Assembly (NCBI GenBank): GCA_910579925.1
Contig: CAJTVY010000036.1
Coordinates: forward strand, 1-35,533
Direction: 5' to 3'
Length of the DNA stretch: 35,533 bases
Source of the DNA: an uncultured Dorea sp.
GTDB taxonomy: Bacteria; Bacillota; Clostridia; Lachnospirales; Lachnospiraceae
The translations under genes were made by a program, and so were the position numbers. How positions within the stretch are numbered: position 1 is the first letter of the stretch; each line of letters begins with the position of its first letter. Of the stretch, positions 16,009 through 23,515 are shown piece by piece. The notes under the pieces were generated by a model, which saw nothing but the letters and a program-made list of their open reading frames with translations, was not told where the DNA came from and made no database searches.

Positions 16009-17724
16009 TTATTTCTCAATCATATTCTCAATCGTCTCCAGCAACAGGGCAAGATCCATGGGCTTTGAAAGGCAGGCGTCGATTCCGCTCTTCATGGCCT
16101 TATCACGGCTGTCTGGCCGAATATCCGCAGACAGCGCAACAATCGGGATATGTGCCAGAGTCGGATCTTTAAGCCGCCGGATCGCTTCTGATGCCTGCCA
16201 CCCGTCCATCACAGGCATCTGCAGGTCCATAATCACCAGATCGTAATCTCCCGGAGAAGCGCATTCCATTTTCTCGACGGCAATCTGCCCGTTTTCCGCC
16301 GGTTCAACGCTAAATCCCATTCTCTCCAGAAGTTCCGTCTCAATCTCCCTGTTAATCTCATTATCCTCCACAAGCAGAATACTCATGCTCGTACCAGCCA
16401 TACATGCTTCTCCTATGGAAGCATCCGGCAGAGGCTGTGCACGGAACGTGAAAGCAACGGTAAATTTACTTCCCTCATCCACCACACTCTTCACGTCAAT
16501 GCTTCCATGCAGCATGTCCACGATATTCCTTGCAATAGTAAGTCCAAGTCCGATACCATGAACGCCGCTTAAGGTCGAATCTTTCTCACGGCAGAATGGT
16601 TCAAAGATATTTTCCAGAAATTCCTCGCTGATCCCAATACCGTTATCCTCCACAATGATGTTATAGACGACATAACTGTTGGGAAGTTCCTCTTTTTCCA
16701 GAAGGGTAATGCTGACTTTTCCGCCGGGTTCTGTATATGTCAAAGCATTGTTAGCCAGATTGAGAACAAGCTGACGCAGCTTTTCCCGATCTGCATAAAT
16801 AATATGATGTCTGATTCCACTGCAGTCCAGGCTGAAAGCTATTGATTTTTCCTGTGCCTGGGGTTTCAGGAACTGATACGATTCCCGCACTGTCTGGCAG
16901 AAATCGCATTCTACCTCAGAAGGACCGGCCGCATTAGCCAGTGACGAAATATCCAGCACCTTTGTAATCATGTCAAGCAGCTGGCGGCTGGCTGTTTCCA
17001 CATGATCCAGATATTCCATCACTTTATCAGAGTCCTTGATTTCCAGCTTTGCCAGAGATGTAAACCCAAAAATCGCATTCAAGGGTGTGCGCATCTCATG
17101 AGAAATATTTGACAGGAATGTGTTTTTAGCTTTCACAGACAGATTCGCCTTCTCAAGCGCCTCTGCCAGCAGCCGTTTCTGCCCCATCTGCTGCTGGTTT
17201 CTTTCATCTGAGGAATCTCCGATAAATACATAAAAAACGTCTCCTGTCGTCTCTCCCTGGATAAAGTGTCCATAATCCGCCACCCAGCGGACCGTACCAT
17301 CCTTGCGGCGGATACGGTATTCCACATAATCCAGATTATACTGGTTCCTGGTAATCTGTCTCTTAATACTCTCCTCCACCACATCCAGATCCTCGGGACA
17401 GACCATGCCGCAAAAGGAATTCCCGGTAAATTCCCGGAACTCCCGCATAGTTTCACATTGAACAATGCGCAGCAGACCCCGACTTGCATAGATGATTTTC
17501 TCGTCGCCATCCGCATGGTAGACCAGAAAACCTCCCGGCATCTCCTCTATGAAACGAAGAATTTCACAGGTTTCCTTAAAAGTCTTTCCGTCTGCCGTCA
17601 GAATTCGCTCTTCGGGCCACCCTGACTCCAGTATCTCCTCCACCTCAATCCCATTCTCTTCCAGAAGATTCATGAGACGTATCATTCGTTCAATCAAGCG
17701 CTCTTCCTGTCTGTGCACGCCCAT
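16009..17724 (-). CDS. Soluble hybrid histidine kinase (PAS-HisKA-HATPase-REC)
   Basis: 571 aa, no transmembrane segment, so cytosolic. Numbers are for a frame starting three codons upstream. N-terminal helical region (1-55), PAS fold with PAC motif (about 60-180; YRIRRKDGTVRWV), HisKA with H212 in NISHEMRTPLNA, HATPase with NLANNA, DNGIGI and GIGLGL, and a C-terminal receiver with D503 (IMDLQMP). ATG 17724 is 7 nt after GGGGGG-type purines; a GTG three codons earlier is less likely. It starts 27 nt after the MATE gene and ends 7 nt before the next kinase, so the unit is an operon. It likely gives an intracellular input into the same relay. Confidence 0.92.
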   Translation of the reverse strand: MGVHRQEERLIERMIRLMNLLEENGIEVEEILESGWPEERILTADGKTFKETCEILRFIEEMPGGFLVYHADGDEKIIYASRGLLRIVQCETMREFREFTGNSFCGMVCPEDLDVVEESIKRQITRNQYNLDYVEYRIRRKDGTVRWVADYGHFIQGETTGDVFYVFIGDSSDERNQQQMGQKRLLAEALEKANLSVKAKNTFLSNISHEMRTPLNAIFGFTSLAKLEIKDSDKVMEYLDHVETASRQLLDMITKVLDISSLANAAGPSEVECDFCQTVRESYQFLKPQAQEKSIAFSLDCSGIRHHIIYADREKLRQLVLNLANNALTYTEPGGKVSITLLEKEELPNSYVVYNIIVEDNGIGISEEFLENIFEPFCREKDSTLSGVHGIGLGLTIARNIVDMLHGSIDVKSVVDEGSKFTVAFTFRAQPLPDASIGEACMAGTSMSILLVEDNEINREIETELLERMGFSVEPAENGQIAVEKMECASPGDYDLVIMDLQMPVMDGWQASEAIRRLKDPTLAHIPIVALSADIRPDSRDKAMKSGIDACLSKPMDLALLLETIENMIEK

Positions 17725-17751
17725 ACATAACACCCCCCGTTTATCCCGACT

Positions 17752-19128
17752 TTATATCGCTTTCTCACGCCATTTTCCACGTCTATAGAAGAAACTTGTA
17801 ATGATTGCACCGAGCACCCATGAAATCAGAAGGGACACATAGACGCTTTCTTTGCGCCCGCCCGGAAAATCTACGCTCTTTGTCAGATATACCAGCCCGT
17901 AAGCAATCGGCACCCGCAGGAAAATGGTCATCACGATAGAGATCCACATGGGTGTTACCGTATCCCCTGCGCCGCGCATAACCCCTGACAGACTCTGGAT
18001 GATAGCCATGGCAATATATCCGGCCGCCAGTATTCTCATCATATTCATACTGAGCGTCACCAGTTCCTCCGTATTCGTAAAAATGGACATCAGATTTCTT
18101 CCGAACAAAAGGATCAGCCCTGTGATCGCCGCTGAAAAACCTACTGCCATCAAGGTGCCCTGCTTTGCGCCTTTTGTAACACGGTCATACGCTCTCGCCC
18201 CTACATTCTGCCCGGCATAGGTGGTCATCGCCGTACCAAAAGAGAAGTTCGGCAGCATAGCAAATCCGTCCACCCTCATAACGATTACATTTGATGCAAT
18301 AAACTGCTCTCCGAAACTATTCGTAAGGGACTGTACCACCAGCATCGCCATAGACATAATCGCCTGCGTCACTCCGGAGGGAACGCCAAGCCTGATAATC
18401 CCCATTCCGTGCCGGCTGGTCAGCTTAAAATACTGCATCTTGAAATCAAAGAGGTCTTTCATCCGCATCAGTTTTAACACACACAACACTGCGGAAACCG
18501 CCTGTGCAATTACCGTTGCCAGCGCCACTCCGCTGACCCCCATGTCAAACCGGATGACAAATAGCAGATCCAGAATGATATTCAGCACACTGGAAACGAT
18601 CAGATATAAAAGGGCCGAAATCGAGTCTCCAAGCCCTCGCAGGATTCCGCTTAATATATTGTAAAAAGCCAGTCCCGACACGCCAAGGAACAGAATCCGC
18701 AGATAAGACGTACACCAGTCAAGAATACTGTCCGGCGTCTTTAAAAGTACCAGCAGCGGTCTTGCCGCCACCGTTGCCAGGGCCATTACTATAATAGAAG
18801 AAATGGCCGTCAGAACAATACTGTTGGCAATGGCAATAGACAGATCCTCCCGCTTCCTGGCGCCAAAATACTGGGACACCATAATACTCGCGCCCACACT
18901 GATCCCGATAAACAGCACGATCAGCAGATTTAAGATCGGCCCCGCGCTTCCCACTGCGGCCAGGGCATTATCTCCCACATAATTCCCTACCACCACGCTG
19001 TCGACGGTATTATACAACTGCTGTGCAATATTGCCGATCAGCATCGGAACCGTGAAAATCAGAATATCCTCCCAGGGCTTTCCTACCGTCATGTCCACCG
19101 GGGCAAACAATTTCTTCAGTACACTCAT
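17752..19128 (-). CDS. MATE family efflux transporter
   Basis: 458 aa with about 12 predicted hydrophobic segments and a twofold repeat. MATE hallmarks: an N-terminal PWEDILIFTVPMLIGNIAQQLYNTVDSVVVG segment, GAGPILN-like SAGPILNLL, and SMNMMRILAAGYIAMAIIQSLSGVMRGAGDT in the second half. The family exports cationic drugs or metabolites with Na+ or H+; the substrate here is unknown. The start was set at MSVLKK because AGGAGG is ideally placed before it. It is upstream of, and probably in one transcript with, the two hybrid kinases, HPt and HD-GYP genes, an uncommon partnership. Confidence 0.92.
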   Translation of the reverse strand: MSVLKKLFAPVDMTVGKPWEDILIFTVPMLIGNIAQQLYNTVDSVVVGNYVGDNALAAVGSAGPILNLLIVLFIGISVGASIMVSQYFGARKREDLSIAIANSIVLTAISSIIVMALATVAARPLLVLLKTPDSILDWCTSYLRILFLGVSGLAFYNILSGILRGLGDSISALLYLIVSSVLNIILDLLFVIRFDMGVSGVALATVIAQAVSAVLCVLKLMRMKDLFDFKMQYFKLTSRHGMGIIRLGVPSGVTQAIMSMAMLVVQSLTNSFGEQFIASNVIVMRVDGFAMLPNFSFGTAMTTYAGQNVGARAYDRVTKGAKQGTLMAVGFSAAITGLILLFGRNLMSIFTNTEELVTLSMNMMRILAAGYIAMAIIQSLSGVMRGAGDTVTPMWISIVMTIFLRVPIAYGLVYLTKSVDFPGGRKESVYVSLLISWVLGAIITSFFYRRGKWREKAI

Positions 19129-19206
19129 ATGTTTCCTCCTCATATATTCCCTTACTATCTGTTATAACATAAATTATTAAATTTTAATAGAGTATTTAAA
19201 AAATCC

Positions 19207-19235
19207 TTGTGATATAGTTTTAAAAACTATATAAT
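19207..19235 (+). promoter_or_regulatory. DUF1836 promoter with embedded 21-bp palindrome
   Basis: TTGTGA (-35, 19207-19212), 17-nt spacer and TATAAT (-10, 19230-19235). A perfect palindrome, ATATAGTTTT-A-AAAACTATAT (19212-19232), spans the spacer and part of the -10. Such placement is typical of a repressor operator. It also lies in the shared region with the divergent MATE operon. Confidence 0.65.
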
Positions 19236-19255
19236 AGTTCCATTGAGGTGATAAA

Positions 19256-19867
19256 ATGACAATTAATACAAAGGACATGCTGAACAGTATTCTTTCCAGC
19301 ATCTCAAGGATTGAGTATGTAAGGCCTGGTTCCATACCAAACATAGACCTGTACATGGACCAGGTTACGACATTTATGGAAGAGCAGCTTTCCTCCACTA
19401 AGCGGCATGAGGAAGACAAGATCCTGACCAAGACCATGATCAACAACTATGCAAAGAATAACCTTCTGCCCCCGCCAGTGAAGAAAAAGTATTCCAAGGA
19501 ACACGTCCTCGCACTGATCTTCATCTACTATTTTAAAAATATTCTGTCCATCAAGGATATTGAAACCCTTCTTGCTCCGATTACGGAGAAATATTTTGAC
19601 TCTGACGGGGAATCTGACATGACCTCCATCTATGAGGAGATCTGTCAGCTTGAAAAATCCAGGATCGACGCCCTGAAAAAAGATGTGGCAAGATCCTACC
19701 ACTGTGCCATGGACAGCTTTGCAGGTGTGCCTGAGGAAGAGAAGGACTATCTGCAATTATTTTCCTTCATCTGTTCCTTAAGCTTCGACGTTTATGTTAA
19801 AAAACTGCTGATTGAAAAACTGATTGACGGACTTCCGGAACCGGTACACGAAAAAAAGAAGAAATAA
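19256..19867 (+). CDS. DUF1836 protein, putative DNA-binding regulator
   Basis: 203 aa, soluble. The N-terminal half holds the DUF1836 signature: LTKTMINNYAKNNLLPPPVKKKYSKEHVLALIFIYYFKNILSI-like sequence (about 60-105), which resembles a MerR-like helix-turn-helix (inference). The rest is helical with no other motif, and the C-terminus is basic (KKKK). AGGTG precedes the ATG. Divergent from the MATE/phosphorelay operon, with a palindrome over its promoter, so autoregulation and control of the neighbour are both possible. The cellular role of the family is not established. Confidence 0.85.
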   Translation: MTINTKDMLNSILSSISRIEYVRPGSIPNIDLYMDQVTTFMEEQLSSTKRHEEDKILTKTMINNYAKNNLLPPPVKKKYSKEHVLALIFIYYFKNILSIKDIETLLAPITEKYFDSDGESDMTSIYEEICQLEKSRIDALKKDVARSYHCAMDSFAGVPEEEKDYLQLFSFICSLSFDVYVKKLLIEKLIDGLPEPVHEKKKK

Positions 19868-19928
19868 GGCTCTCCAAGTCTTGTTTCTTCTTAATCTTCC
19901 CAGTCGATTCACCTGGTTCCTGCCCTTC

Positions 19929-20225
19929 TTATGATTCTTCCTTATTGATCCGTGCAAACACCATATCATAACCATCATTGCCATAGTTCAGCGAACGGTT
20001 CACCCGGCTGATGGTGGCAGTGGAAGCGCCTGTCTTCTCGGCAATCTCAAGATAGGTCTTATGATCCCTAAGCATCTTCGCTACTTCGAATCTCTGAGAC
20101 AGCGATAACAATTCGTTGATCGTGCAGATATCCTCAAAAAATGTATAACACTCCTCTTTATTCTCCAGGCTTAAAATCGCACGGAACAGATAGTCTACCG
20201 CCTCAGTCCTGATCTTCTTACTCAT
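19929..20225 (-). CDS. yerC: YerC/YecD family TrpR-related protein
   Basis: 98 aa, full length for the family. Helices 1-4 carry EAVDYLFRAILSLENKEECYTFFEDICTINELLSLSQRFEVAKML, and a helix-turn-helix follows, TYLEIAEKTGASTATISRVNRSLNYG, closely matching the TrpR fold. In Firmicutes this protein is a conserved small regulator with no trp-specific role proven. It starts 66 nt after the PHP gene on the same strand and converges on DUF1836. No clear hairpin terminator was found between 19868 and 19928. Confidence 0.93.
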   Translation of the reverse strand: MSKKIRTEAVDYLFRAILSLENKEECYTFFEDICTINELLSLSQRFEVAKMLRDHKTYLEIAEKTGASTATISRVNRSLNYGNDGYDMVFARINKEES

Positions 20226-20291
20226 ATAGCATTATCTCCTTCGCAGACTTCTCAGATTCTCTTTTATTTTAGCACACTAAATTCATAAAGT

Positions 20292-21017
20292 CTATAGCTT
20301 TTTCCTTCGTTTCAGACAAGACTTTAATTTTTCCAGTGATGTGTTTGCAATCAGTTCTTGGGGAAAATTCACCTCCTCAAGGGCACGGTACGCATACACG
20401 TAATCTGCAATGTCCTCATCTATATGAGAATCACTTCCCAGCACCACCATCGCTCCCTGTTTTCGGCATTCCCACAGCATGTCCCGGCAGTTCTCTGCGG
20501 TATTCACCCGGAATCCTTCTGGACGCAGGGAAGAATTGTTCACCTCCAGAAGAGTTCCTGTATTCTTTGCCTCCCTGACCAGCGTCTCCATATCCACCGG
20601 AAATCTCCCGTCGTCGGGATGGCCGATAATATCCACATAAGGATTCTGCATCACATTTGTATATGCCTTTGTTACCATTTCTCTGGAACGTTCCCCTTTA
20701 TAACAGGGCAGATGCATGCTGGCAATGGCGATATCCATCTCTCCCAGTAGTTCCTGTGAAAGATCCACCTTCCCGTCTTCATCCAGAATATTCAGTTCTG
20801 TCCCCATCAGAAGCTCGATTCCATACATCTGTCTCGGCACCACCCGTAAATTCTGGAAATAATATATATGGCAGGTTCCTGGCATATCCACCGCATGTTC
20901 TGTGACTGCCAGCCCCTTCAGTCCCTTCTTTGCCGCCGCTGCCGCCATCTCGCGGATGGTATTGTATGCGTGCCCGCTGGAAAGCGTATGGGAGTGGGTA
21001 TCAATTTCAATTTTCAT
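20292..21017 (-). CDS. PHP domain hydrolase (YcdX-like phosphatase)
   Basis: 241 aa. PHP metal-site motifs: DTHSHTLSSGH (H8, H10, H16), GLKGLAVTEHA, GTELNI, ASMHLP, DIIGHPDD, LEVNN and the C-terminal LGSDSHIDEDIADY. All nine ligand positions expected for a trinuclear zinc PHP enzyme seem to be present. YcdX-type proteins hydrolyse phosphate esters; the physiological substrate is not known. It is followed by yerC and is preceded by a divergent pair of small unknown genes. Confidence 0.9.
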   Translation of the reverse strand: MKIEIDTHSHTLSSGHAYNTIREMAAAAAKKGLKGLAVTEHAVDMPGTCHIYYFQNLRVVPRQMYGIELLMGTELNILDEDGKVDLSQELLGEMDIAIASMHLPCYKGERSREMVTKAYTNVMQNPYVDIIGHPDDGRFPVDMETLVREAKNTGTLLEVNNSSLRPEGFRVNTAENCRDMLWECRKQGAMVVLGSDSHIDEDIADYVYAYRALEEVNFPQELIANTSLEKLKSCLKRRKKL

Positions 21018-21135
21018 AAATCATCGTCCTTCTTTCCTATTCATTTCATTTTCAAACATGGAAATATTATACAGTATATGTACGGCATTTTCTACACAAT
21101 CTAAAATGAATCTTAATTAAAACGGAGGTTAAGCC

Positions 21136-21333
21136 ATGAAAGATAAGAAAAATCAGGAAATCATTGATGAGTTCGACTATCTGTCCAACGCAGCTTCTTC
21201 GCAGGATTGTACAGGGCTGATTCCGTCCGCACCTGTTTCCACGGAGGAGGTAGAAGCTTACGAGGAGCTGTATCACTTTCTGCCGCCGAACGGAAGAGCT
21301 TCTGCAATCAGGCCAGACGAACACTTGAAATAA
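21136..21333 (+). CDS. Small hypothetical protein (65 aa)
   Basis: Not recognised. 65 residues, acidic, no transmembrane segment: MKDKKNQEIIDEFDYLSNAAS at the start, then EEVEAYEELYHFLPP. GGAGG lies 8-9 nt before the ATG, so translation is likely. It is 36 nt upstream of the 158-aa gene and on the same strand, suggesting a two-gene unit divergent from the PHP gene. Confidence 0.6.
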   Translation: MKDKKNQEIIDEFDYLSNAASSQDCTGLIPSAPVSTEEVEAYEELYHFLPPNGRASAIRPDEHLK

Positions 21334-21369
21334 TACCGCATATACTAATGAAAAAGTGGAGTTTTCATC

Positions 21370-21846
21370 ATGCCTTCTATGAATTTGGTTCCGGTAAACG
21401 GCGTGATTCAGCGTATTAACTCATTTAGCAATAACTGCTGTATGCTCGAGGTCACGATCCGCAATTCCGATGGAATCACGAATTTTATTGTAAGTCCTGA
21501 TACTTACGTGATCAATGAGGTCCGCCTGCGGGCCGGAATGAATGTCACAGCGTTTTACGACGCAAGCCTGCCGATCCCACTAATCTTTCCGCCACAGTAC
21601 CAGGCAATCTTTATTGGGCGGCGAAATCCGACAGAGACTATCTATGCAGGAGAATTTGACGGAAGTCTCGAATCCCTTGACGGAGCTTTGAAACTGAATA
21701 TCGGGAGGTCTACCGAGATTGTAACGTCCAACGGGCAGCCTTTCGACTGTTCTCTTGAAGGGCAGATGCTGATTGTGTATTATAGCGCTACTACCAGAAG
21801 TATTCCTCCGCAGACAACGCCGCGGAAAATCATTGTAATCTGTTAA
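21370..21846 (+). CDS. Hypothetical protein (158 aa), beta-rich
   Basis: Not recognised. 158 aa, no signal peptide. Alternating hydrophobic pattern in VNGVIQRINSFSNNCCMLEVTIR, GMNVTAFYDASLPIPLIFPPQYQAI and the C-terminal half suggests a beta-barrel such as an OB-like fold; this is a guess from pattern. GGAG precedes the ATG, and the gene ends 6 nt before a very strong hairpin (21853-21895). The pair with the 65-aa gene looks like a chromosomal, non-mobile unit: the base composition matches the core genes. Confidence 0.65.
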   Translation: MPSMNLVPVNGVIQRINSFSNNCCMLEVTIRNSDGITNFIVSPDTYVINEVRLRAGMNVTAFYDASLPIPLIFPPQYQAIFIGRRNPTETIYAGEFDGSLESLDGALKLNIGRSTEIVTSNGQPFDCSLEGQMLIVYYSATTRSIPPQTTPRKIIVIC

Positions 21847-21852
21847 ATCTAT

Positions 21853-21895
21853 AACTTAGGACGTAGTAAAATGTAATTTTACTACGTCCTAAGTT
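21853..21895. terminator. Perfect 20-bp hairpin after the 158-aa gene
   Basis: AACTTAGGACGTAGTAAAAT is followed by GTA and its exact reverse complement: a 20-bp perfect stem with a 3-nt loop. The downstream sequence GCGTTTTAG has a short T-run. It probably terminates the 65-aa/158-aa unit. Stem length and perfection exceed a usual terminator. It also separates the core from the tRNA and accessory region. Confidence 0.7.
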
Positions 21896-21978
21896 GCGTT
21901 TTAGAAAATACGCTACATTTTTTTCTTAATTTTTGAAAAAACCGACATTTTTTTCTTCCTTCTTTTCTGTTTCTGTGC

Positions 21979-21984
21979 TATAAT
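21979..21984 (+). promoter_or_regulatory. -10 element of the tRNA-Ala promoter
   Basis: Perfect TATAAT eight nt upstream of the first tRNA base. The -35 is less clear because the upstream region is T-rich. Confidence 0.6.
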
Positions 21985-21992
21985 CAAGACAT

Positions 21993-22065
21993 GGGGCATT
22001 AGCGCAGTTGGGAGCGCGCCACACTGGCAGTGTGGAGGCCACGGGTTCAAGTCCCGTATGCTCCA
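21993..22065 (+). tRNA. tRNA-Ala (anticodon GGC)
   Basis: 73 nt without an encoded CCA. The acceptor stem GGGGCAT pairs with ATGCTCC and includes the G3-U70 wobble, the alanine identity element, with discriminator A. The anticodon stem CCACA/TGTGG encloses CTGGCAG, so the anticodon is GGC. The T arm ACGGG-TTCAAGT-CCCGT is regular. Its 3' end is repeated in degenerate form at 22365-22395. Confidence 0.95.
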
Positions 22066-22083
22066 TTCTGCAAGGCAGAGCCA
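22053..22083 (+). repeat. tRNA 3' end repeat, copy 1
   Basis: 31 bp starting in the tRNA T stem and acceptor and running 18 nt past it. It matches 22365-22395 at 26 of 31 positions, with 11 exact in a row (TCTGCAAGGCA). Possible attachment-site relic. Confidence 0.55.
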
Positions 22084-22162
22084 TGTGAAGTCTGTTTTAA
22101 GCGGGGGCTTCATGAAACTGAATGAACCAAATGAACATGGCTCATGAAAAGGTGGTGAGCAT

Positions 22163-22354
22163 ATGCCTATCAACCTTGAAATTGTGAAAACTGCTATTGA
22201 TGATTTTGCAAAAGTACAAAGACGTATGCTATTAGCAAAAAAGGAAAATGCACCAGAAACATACGCCGATTTGAAAGAGGAATATATCTCTCTGAAAGCA
22301 TTGCTCAATATCGCAGGCGTCAATCTCAACGAACTGGATAAAATCAAAGAGTAG
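22163..22354 (+). CDS. Small helical hypothetical protein (63 aa)
   Basis: Not recognised. 63 residues, helical and charged (IVKTAIDDFAKVQRRMLLAKKE, then YADLKEEYISLKALLNIAG), without cysteines or membrane segments. GGTGGTGAG precedes the ATG. Upstream, GAGCCATGT (22078-22086) can pair with ACATGGCTC (22135-22143) in the leader, and a terminator follows the stop codon. It lies between the two degenerate tRNA-end repeats, so it may be the only gene of a very small or eroded insertion. Confidence 0.6.
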   Translation: MPINLEIVKTAIDDFAKVQRRMLLAKKENAPETYADLKEEYISLKALLNIAGVNLNELDKIKE

Positions 22355-22364
22355 TAACAAAATA

Positions 22365-22395
22365 CCTGTATGTTCTACTCTGCAAGGCATAGCCA
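22365..22395 (+). repeat. tRNA 3' end repeat, copy 2 (degenerate)
   Basis: Partner of 22053-22083, 312 bp downstream; five mismatches in 31. It overlaps the left arm of the terminator hairpin after the 63-aa ORF. Confidence 0.55.
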
Positions 22396-22424
22396 GATTT
22401 TGATATTTTGGCTATGCTTTTTTT
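22387..22424 (+). terminator. Terminator after the 63-aa ORF
   Basis: GCATAGCCA pairs perfectly with TGGCTATGC around a 13-nt loop, followed by TTTTTTT. Clear intrinsic terminator on the plus strand. Confidence 0.88.
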
Positions 22425-22555
22425 ATTTTCTCTACGCTGAAAATCAGATACGGGCAGTGTTCAAGTAAGAGACAATGCGGTGTTCTAAGGATGAAGGGGT
22501 GCAAGTATACGGCTACTGTATGGCACTCTCCCACTTTATAAATCGTTTAAAAGAA

Positions 22556-22595
22556 AGTCAGCCTATCATGAATTTTGGTATGCTGACTCTTTTTA
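22556..22595 (+). terminator. Orphan terminator-like hairpin
   Basis: AGTCAGC pairs with GCTGACT, partly extended inward, and is followed by CTTTTTATT. No gene ends immediately upstream, so it may terminate a non-coding transcript or mark a deleted gene. Confidence 0.6.
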
Positions 22596-22842
22596 TTGCA
22601 AAAGATTGCTGTCATTTACAATGATACCTCCACTTATGGCGACAACTACGGCGACAGCGTCGTCGTCAGCTATTATGCAAGCATATTCATGCATTTCTTA
22701 AAAATTCTACTTTCTATAAACATATCTTACGAAATGATTTTCTTTATGAAATGACTATCTGTTTTTTATCTGAAATTATTTCTATGTAATAATGCTTAAA
22801 CACCAAGAGAATGAATAAAAAAGATTAACAGCGGATTTTCTG

Positions 22843-22886
22843 TGTACCCCCGTCCCTTATGGGAGGGGATGAGGAACGGGGGTACA
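22843..22886. repeat. GC-rich inverted repeat upstream of the unknown 186-aa gene
   Basis: TGTACCCCCGT and ACGGGGGTACA form a perfect 11-bp stem around 22 nt; inside is a small CCC-TTAT-GGG hairpin. It is very GC-rich against AT-rich surroundings and has no T-run, so it is not an ordinary terminator. It lies about 45 nt before the 186-aa gene. Confidence 0.7.
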
Positions 22887-22929
22887 TAGAATAAAGCAAT
22901 TACTACGATTTTTCGGGAAAGGAACTACT

Positions 22930-23490
22930 ATGAGTAAAAATTTTGAGCAGAGATTATATGAAGGCAATTACTGGGAAAATGGCAATGAATGTCTGAATCC
23001 GCATGATATTAACAAACCGCCGGATTTCTATGAGGGTACGGAAAAGGAATGGATTGAGGAACTGACTACCTATATCTCTCTTTATCCGAAAGAATGGGAA
23101 ATCCTATATCAGCAATACTTATCGTTATATAAAAATGAATCCACCCTGCAATTCTACCGGAATGAGGAAGGCTATTTAAGGAAGTTTGGGGTAAATGAAA
23201 TATATTTAAAAGTCTTTGGGCGTATTATGCCTCTATCTTATAAGGAATTAAACCATATAGGGAGATTGCTAACGGAATGGGACGAAGAATTATACTGGTC
23301 ATTCTTAGAATATGGAAGTATGGATGAATCTGAAAAAGACCTATGGAGAGAACGGATGGAAACCTATATCAAGAAACTGGTAAATAAAACAGATTTGTCT
23401 GTTTTGGTTACGGATACTTTGGATAATTCAGGTTTCTTAGGGAACGAGTTATATTTTGATTTATTAAATAATTACTACATCATTCTTTAA
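22930..23490 (+). CDS. Hypothetical protein (186 aa) of the accessory region
   Basis: Not recognised. 186 aa, soluble, rich in aromatic and acidic residues (NPHDINKPPDFYEGTEKEWIEELTTYISLYPKEWEILYQQY near the N-terminus, then LYKNESTLQFYRNEEGYLRKFG). No enzyme motif is visible. AAAGGA lies at good distance from the ATG. It is followed by a DUF1643-like gene 25 nt downstream, so the two are probably co-transcribed. Low GC content sets it apart from the core genes. Confidence 0.65.
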   Translation: MSKNFEQRLYEGNYWENGNECLNPHDINKPPDFYEGTEKEWIEELTTYISLYPKEWEILYQQYLSLYKNESTLQFYRNEEGYLRKFGVNEIYLKVFGRIMPLSYKELNHIGRLLTEWDEELYWSFLEYGSMDESEKDLWRERMETYIKKLVNKTDLSVLVTDTLDNSGFLGNELYFDLLNNYYIIL

Positions 23491-23515
23491 GCAAAAAACA
23501 GAAAGGGGAAAATCT

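Larger units (their letters stand above)
22425..22929. other. 505-bp intergenic region with two hairpins
   Basis: No gene is supported. It contains a terminator-like hairpin at 22556-22594 (AGTCAGC/GCTGACT plus CTTTTTATT), a frame fragment at about 22610-22740 (VIYNDTSTYGDNYGDSVVVSYYASIF) that looks like the tail of a lost gene, and the GC-rich inverted repeat at 22843-22886. Confidence 0.5.

Noticed and set aside
22610..22740. Open fragment reading VIYNDTSTYGDNYGDSVVVSYY
   Set aside because: No start codon or ribosome binding site; perhaps the tail of a deleted surface or secreted protein. Too short to name.
22843..22886. Interpretation of the GC-rich stem as an intrinsic terminator
   Set aside because: No T-run on either side, and no gene ends close to it.
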